Shown here: positions 60,225-64,000 of the stretch, piece after piece | Layout of the letters: every line of letters begins with the position of its first letter | How positions within the stretch are numbered: the stretch's first letter is position 1 | From: Tropicimonas sediminicola | GTDB lineage: Bacteria; Pseudomonadota; Alphaproteobacteria; Rhodobacterales; Rhodobacteraceae | Direction of reading: 5' to 3' | DNA length: 64,000 nt | NCBI RefSeq assembly: GCF_900188335.1 | Contig: NZ_FZOY01000001.1 | Location: 806,001 to 870,000, forward strand | The notes under the pieces: generated by a model | What the model was told of the DNA's origin: nothing | Database searches by the model: none | What the model saw: the letters and a program-made list of their open reading frames with translations, nothing else | Made by a program: the position numbers and the translations under genes

Positions 60225-61676
60225 ATGCCCAAGAAGACGCTGAAGAACATCTCGGAGATCCGTCGATACTTCCACACCAATTCGGACCCGATCTATTTCG
60301 TCTCGGCCACCAACTTCAACCTGCTCGGGCTGGACGAATGGGTGAAGAATTTCAAGTACATCTGCTACATGGATTGCTTCGACGGCCGGCACCCGAACGT
60401 GCTGGTCCCCTCCGAGGTGCCGCATGACGAGTTCCAGTCCATCGAGGACATCAACAACTACCTGCTGCAGCACAAGGAGGTCGTCGACTACGTCAAGGCG
60501 CGCGGCGGCAAGCCCAAGTTCGTTTTCCTGATGTTCGACGAGAAGACCGAGAAGCTGGTCAAGGAACTGGGCGGCGAGGTCTGGTTCCCGAAGGCGCGGC
60601 TCCGGACGCACATGGACAACAAGATCGAGACCGTACGGGTCGGCAACAAGGCCGGTGTGCCCTCCGTGCCGAACACACTGTCCAAGGTGAAAAGCTACGA
60701 CCACCTGATGACGCTCTGCGAGAAAGCCGGGCTGGGCAACGACCTGGTTCTGCAATCGGCCTTCGGCGATTCCGGCCACACCACCTTCTTCATCAAGACC
60801 GAGGCGGATTTCCGCAAGCATGAGCACGAGATCGTCGGCCAGGGCGAGATCAAGATCATGAAGCGGATCGACTGCCGGGGCTCGGCGATCGAGGCCTGCG
60901 CCACCAACCAGGGCACCATCGTCGGCCCGCTGATGACCGAACTGGTCGGCTTCAAGGAACTGACGCCCTATCGCGGCGGCTGGTGCGGCAACGAGATCTT
61001 CTCGACCGCCTTCTCGCCCAAGCAGCGCCAGAAGGCCCGAGACCTGACCTTCCAGTTCGGCGAGCAGCTGCGCAAGGAGGGGTATCGCGGCTATTTCGAG
61101 CTCGACTTCCTGATCGACAAGAAGAGCGACGACATCTGGCTGGGCGAGTTGAACCCGCGCATCACCGGCGCCTCGTCGATGACCAACCACGCGGCCTTTG
61201 CCCATGCCGACGCGCCGCTGTTCCTGTTCCACCTGCTGGAGTTCTCGAAAAAGCCGTTCGACCTCGACGTGGACGAGCTGAACGCCCGCTGGGCGGACCC
61301 GGACATGATCGACAGCTGGTCGCAGATGGTCATCAAACACACCGAGGACAGCGTCGACATCATCACCCGCGCCCCGGAATCCGGCATCTATCGCATGATG
61401 CCCGACGGGCGGGTGGTGTTCGACCGGTTCGACTATCACCGGCGCGCGGTCGAGAGCGAGGACGAGGCCTTCTTCCTTCGGATCTCCAACATCGGCGACT
61501 ACCGCTACGAGGGGGCGGACCTCGGGATTCTCGTCACACGCGGGCGCTCCATGACCAAAGGTTTCAAGCTGACGGAAAAGTCGAAGCGCTGGATCGACGG
61601 GATCAAGAACGCCTATTCCGCCCGGCCGCTGCCCTCGGCGCAGGCCTACGAGGACCCGGCGTTCAAGATCATGTAG
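60225..61676 (+). CDS. ATP-grasp enzyme, biotin-carboxylase-like
   Basis: 483 residues, GGGAG 9 nt upstream, 5 nt after the decarboxylase stop. The ATP-grasp fold is visible: KARLRTHMDNKIETVRVGNKAGVP opening the central domain, LVLQSAFGDSGHTTFF as glycine-rich loop, EIKIMKRIDCRGSAIEACATNQG, and the magnesium-binding YFELDFLIDKK with WLGELNPRITGASSMTN. Such enzymes activate a carboxylate as acyl phosphate and join it to an amine or thiol. No biotin carrier or carboxyltransferase is nearby, so an amide-ligase role is more likely than biotin carboxylation. The last 120 residues are an extra domain. Confidence 0.82.
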   Translation: MPKKTLKNISEIRRYFHTNSDPIYFVSATNFNLLGLDEWVKNFKYICYMDCFDGRHPNVLVPSEVPHDEFQSIEDINNYLLQHKEVVDYVKARGGKPKFVFLMFDEKTEKLVKELGGEVWFPKARLRTHMDNKIETVRVGNKAGVPSVPNTLSKVKSYDHLMTLCEKAGLGNDLVLQSAFGDSGHTTFFIKTEADFRKHEHEIVGQGEIKIMKRIDCRGSAIEACATNQGTIVGPLMTELVGFKELTPYRGGWCGNEIFSTAFSPKQRQKARDLTFQFGEQLRKEGYRGYFELDFLIDKKSDDIWLGELNPRITGASSMTNHAAFAHADAPLFLFHLLEFSKKPFDLDVDELNARWADPDMIDSWSQMVIKHTEDSVDIITRAPESGIYRMMPDGRVVFDRFDYHRRAVESEDEAFFLRISNIGDYRYEGADLGILVTRGRSMTKGFKLTEKSKRWIDGIKNAYSARPLPSAQAYEDPAFKIM

Positions 61677-61779
61677 GCGGCGCGCGGTTGCTGAGGTAGC
61701 GCGACGCGCCGGGGGAGTGCGTCGCGCAGAGCGCCCGTTATCGGCTTGCGCCATTGCCGGATTGGGATCATCAGGAGGT

Positions 61780-62766
61780 ATGACGGTTCATTTTCGTGCC
61801 ATCGAGGAGGAGCTGCCGGGCCCGAAATGGGCGGCGCTGTTTTCCGAGTTCTGGCCAGCCTACAAGACCTGGTGGTCCCGCGAGGGCCTCACCACGCGAC
61901 CGACCTACAGCGAGAGCCGTGCCGCCATCCGGCGCAGCATGCCGGAGATTCTCGACCTCTACGACGAGCTGTGCGAGGCCGCCGGCGGCGGCGACTTGCA
62001 GGCGCGGTTCCTCAGCTTCTTTTGCCCGCCCCGCTACCTCTCGGGCTGCAGCCAGGCAATCTGGCCCGGCGACACGCCACTCCTGGTGCGCAACTACGAC
62101 TACGACCCCAGGGCTTTTGATGCGGTTCTGCTCAAGACGGGCTGGCAGGGACGCGGGGTCATCGGCACGTCGGACGGGCTGTTCGGACTGGTGGATGGCA
62201 TGAACGATGCCGGGCTCGCGGTGTCGCTGACCTTTGGGGGGCGCCGTGCGATCGGCGAGGGGTTCGGGGTCCCTCTCATCCTGCGCTACATTCTCCAGAC
62301 CTGCACGACGGCGGAAGAAGCCTGCGAGGTGCTGCGGCGCGTCCCTTGCCACATGAGCTACAACGTCACCGTGATCGATGCGGACCGGCAGTTCATGACC
62401 GCCTATCTCGCCCCTGACCGGCCCACGATGGTGGCCCATGTGCCGGTTGCCACCAATCACCAGGAGCGCGTCGAATGGGCGAGCCATGCCCGCCTGACGG
62501 CGACGGTGGAGCGCGAGCGGTTCCTGCTGCAGCGGCTGTCTCTGCACCCGGAAACCGAGGAACGCTTCCTGCACCATTTCCTTCAGCCGCCGCTCTATTC
62601 GACGGCCTTCGGATCCGGTTTCGGCACGCTTTACACCGCCGCCTACTGGCCGCGCGAGGGCACGATGCGGCTCCTCTGGCCGCACCACACCCTGCGGGCG
62701 AGCTTCGACGCGTTCACCGAAGGGGTGGTGTCGATCTCCTATCCCTTCGCGGACAGCTACATCTGA
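61780..62766 (+). CDS. C45-type autoproteolytic acyltransferase/hydrolase (Ntn fold)
   Basis: 328 residues from the ATG at 61780. A full AGGAGG sits only one base before the ATG, an unusually short spacing, but no other start fits. The sequence follows C45/acyl-CoA:6-APA acyltransferase-like proteins: LSGCSQAIWPGDTPLLVRNYDYDP, with C90 the probable nucleophile exposed by self-cleavage, GLVDGMNDAGLAVSLTFGGR, MSYNVTVIDA and VATNHQERVEWA. These enzymes form or break amides between an acyl group and an amine. Placed after a decarboxylase and an ATP-grasp enzyme, it may act on an N-acylated amine. Confidence 0.85.
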   Translation: MTVHFRAIEEELPGPKWAALFSEFWPAYKTWWSREGLTTRPTYSESRAAIRRSMPEILDLYDELCEAAGGGDLQARFLSFFCPPRYLSGCSQAIWPGDTPLLVRNYDYDPRAFDAVLLKTGWQGRGVIGTSDGLFGLVDGMNDAGLAVSLTFGGRRAIGEGFGVPLILRYILQTCTTAEEACEVLRRVPCHMSYNVTVIDADRQFMTAYLAPDRPTMVAHVPVATNHQERVEWASHARLTATVERERFLLQRLSLHPETEERFLHHFLQPPLYSTAFGSGFGTLYTAAYWPREGTMRLLWPHHTLRASFDAFTEGVVSISYPFADSYI

Positions 62767-62807
62767 GCGGCGAAGGTCGGTTTCCCGTCCAACACCCTGT
62801 GCCGGTT

Positions 62808-63752
62808 TTAGCGGATCCCGGTTCGCGGTAGGGGCTGCCCGAGTGAGGCCGGCGCGCCGCTTCGCGAGGCGAACCCGGCCAGCACGACGAGGGTCAGCGC
62901 ATAGGGCAGAACGATCAGCGCCTGCAGCGGCACGCCCGTCGGCATGAGCTGGGCACGCAACTGGAGCGCCTCGGCGGCGCCGAATAGAAGCGAGGCGGCG
63001 ACGATCCCCACCGGGTGCCGCCGTCCGAGGATCAGGATCGCGAGCGCGATGTATCCCCGCCCGGCCGTCATGTTGTCCAGAAACAGCCCCGTGGCGCTTA
63101 TCGACAGGAACGCCCCGCCAAGGCCCGCCAGCACGCCACTGGCCATGACGGCGAGGTAGCGGGTCCGGATGACGTAGAGGCCCAGCGTTGTCGCCGCGAC
63201 CGGGTGCTCGCCGACGGCCGAGACGGTCAGGCCGATGGTCGATCGGCACAGCACGACCCAGGACAGCAGCACAAGGCCGAGGGCCGCGTAGGTCAGTATG
63301 TCGTGGCTGAAGAGCAGCGGCCCGAGCACGGGGATATCGGCGAGCGGACCGAAGTCCAGCGGCTTGAAGGGCGTGATCCGCGGCGTCTCTGCGCCAGCCC
63401 GGAACGCCAGCCGGAACAGGAAGGCCGTGGTGCCGGCGACCAACAGGTTGATGGCAATGCCCACAACGACCTGGTTGGCCCGCAAGGTGATCGCGAAACA
63501 GCCGAGCAGCAGCCCGACGAGCCCGCCCACGACCATCGCCGCGGCCAGCCCGACGCTCAGCTGGCCGGACAGAAAGGTGAGCATGAACCCGGCGAAGCAG
63601 CCGGCCAGCATCATGCCCTCGAGCCCGACGTTGAGCACGCCGGAGCGTTCGGCAAAGACCCCGCCGAGGGCCGCGAGCAGGATCGGCATGCTCAGGCGCA
63701 CACTTGCCGAGAGGAACCCGGCGAAAACGGGATCGGTCAGGATCGACATCAT
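62808..63752 (-). CDS. ABC transporter permease, YufQ type
   Basis: 314 residues with about eight to nine membrane helices, of the branched-chain/BmpA-associated permease family: LGGVFAERSGVLNVGLEGMMLAGCF, the family loop, GLTVSAVGEHPVAATTLGL and RGYIALAILILGRRHPVG. Relatives import nucleosides or similar compounds with a YufP partner, an ATPase (YufO) and a lipoprotein. The start overlaps the stop of the upstream permease gene by 4 nt. The stop faces the C45 gene 41 nt away, so the two units converge with no clear hairpin between them. Confidence 0.92.
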   Translation of the reverse strand: MMSILTDPVFAGFLSASVRLSMPILLAALGGVFAERSGVLNVGLEGMMLAGCFAGFMLTFLSGQLSVGLAAAMVVGGLVGLLLGCFAITLRANQVVVGIAINLLVAGTTAFLFRLAFRAGAETPRITPFKPLDFGPLADIPVLGPLLFSHDILTYAALGLVLLSWVVLCRSTIGLTVSAVGEHPVAATTLGLYVIRTRYLAVMASGVLAGLGGAFLSISATGLFLDNMTAGRGYIALAILILGRRHPVGIVAASLLFGAAEALQLRAQLMPTGVPLQALIVLPYALTLVVLAGFASRSGAPASLGQPLPRTGIR

Positions 63753-64000
63753 CGTTGGGTCTCCGGGGCGGTGCGCCGGCGCAGGAGATGGCCGATCGCG
63801 GTGAAGAGCGCGCCCTGTCCGATCAGGAACAGCACCACCAGCGCCTGGATCATGGCGATGAGCGCCCCGGGCACGCCGAGCGCGCTTTCCATGGTCGAGG
63901 AGCCGATCTGCAGTGCGGCGAAGAGCGTTGCGGCCATCAGGACACCCAATGGGCTGGTGCGACCCAGCAGCGCCACGATGATCGCGGTATAGCCGAAGCC
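63749..64000 (-). CDS. ABC transporter permease, YufP type, 5' end beyond the window
   Basis: The C-terminal 83 residues of the first permease of the pair. The frame is open to the window end (GFGYTAIIVALLGRTSPLGV), with two hydrophobic helices and a basic tail, LRRRTAPETQR. GYTAIIVALLGR is the family signature. It forms the transmembrane heterodimer with the gene at 62808-63752. The ATPase and the binding protein should lie beyond the right edge. Confidence 0.88.
   Translation of the reverse strand, partial: GFGYTAIIVALLGRTSPLGVLMAATLFAALQIGSSTMESALGVPGALIAMIQALVVLFLIGQGALFTAIGHLLRRRTAPETQR

Noticed and set aside
60225-61676. True biotin carboxylase
   Set aside because: Only ATP-grasp features are visible, and no biotin carrier or carboxyltransferase gene is nearby.

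Overview
The window looks like chromosomal DNA of a marine-type Rhodobacterales (Roseobacter-group) alphaproteobacterium. The evidence is high GC with G/C-ending codons, a GTA-like tail gene followed by a DUF2793 protein, a TAXI-type TRAP transporter, a LuxR-type solo, IS110/IS3/IS5 debris and a tRNA-linked tyrosine integrase. The assignment rests on gene content only.

Layout. (1) 1-4.2 kb: an IS110-family transposase cut by the window edge, an IS3-family remnant, and a GTA/phage-type tail gene whose 5' part ends exactly at the IS3 terminus, followed by a DUF2793 protein with a C1q-like tail. (2) 4.3-18.6 kb: an AraC regulator on the minus strand, then a long plus-strand envelope cluster. It holds a porin-like protein, three exported metal-dependent amidohydrolases, two DUF3299 proteins, two more outer-membrane barrels, a LolD/FtsX-type ABC transporter with a His-rich periplasmic loop, and an MscS channel. 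The set reads as uptake plus periplasmic hydrolysis of an N-acyl or amide compound. (3) 18.6-22.9 kb: an IS5 remnant, a bile-acid-symporter-family transporter, a decayed tRNA-fMet 3' end with its terminator, small phage-type genes, a tyrosine integrase and tRNA-Val(TAC). (4) 23.3-24.7 kb: a LuxR-type solo and a histidine phosphatase, then about 1.1 kb of AT-richer leader.

(5) 26.2-46.5 kb is the most unusual region. A 3803-residue modular protein starts with a sugar-dehydrogenase-like propeller and ends in a type-I dockerin. The next gene encodes a 1304-residue protein with two cohesin-like domains, cadherin-type repeats and two nearly identical LamG-like domains. Adjacent dockerin and cohesin genes suggest a surface or secreted complex built like a cellulosome but outside the Clostridia. 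A convergent gene encodes a 1545-residue fusion of an extracellular DNase and a 5'-nucleotidase. None of the three has an N-terminal signal peptide, and all end in short acidic/hydrophobic tails, so type I secretion is a reasonable inference.

(6) 46.7-64 kb: an amine/GABA catabolic region. gabD, a class III aminotransferase and gabT run leftward from a promoter shared with a PuuR-like XRE-cupin regulator. Rightward run a TAXI-TRAP transporter, a universal stress protein, a nitrilase-family amidase, a large Orn/Lys/Arg decarboxylase, an ATP-grasp enzyme and a C45-type acyltransferase/hydrolase. Two YufP/YufQ-type ABC permease genes on the minus strand close the window, the second cut by its end.

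Family assignments were made by reading motifs; no database search was run. Domain boundaries and start codons are estimates unless a ribosome-binding site is described.
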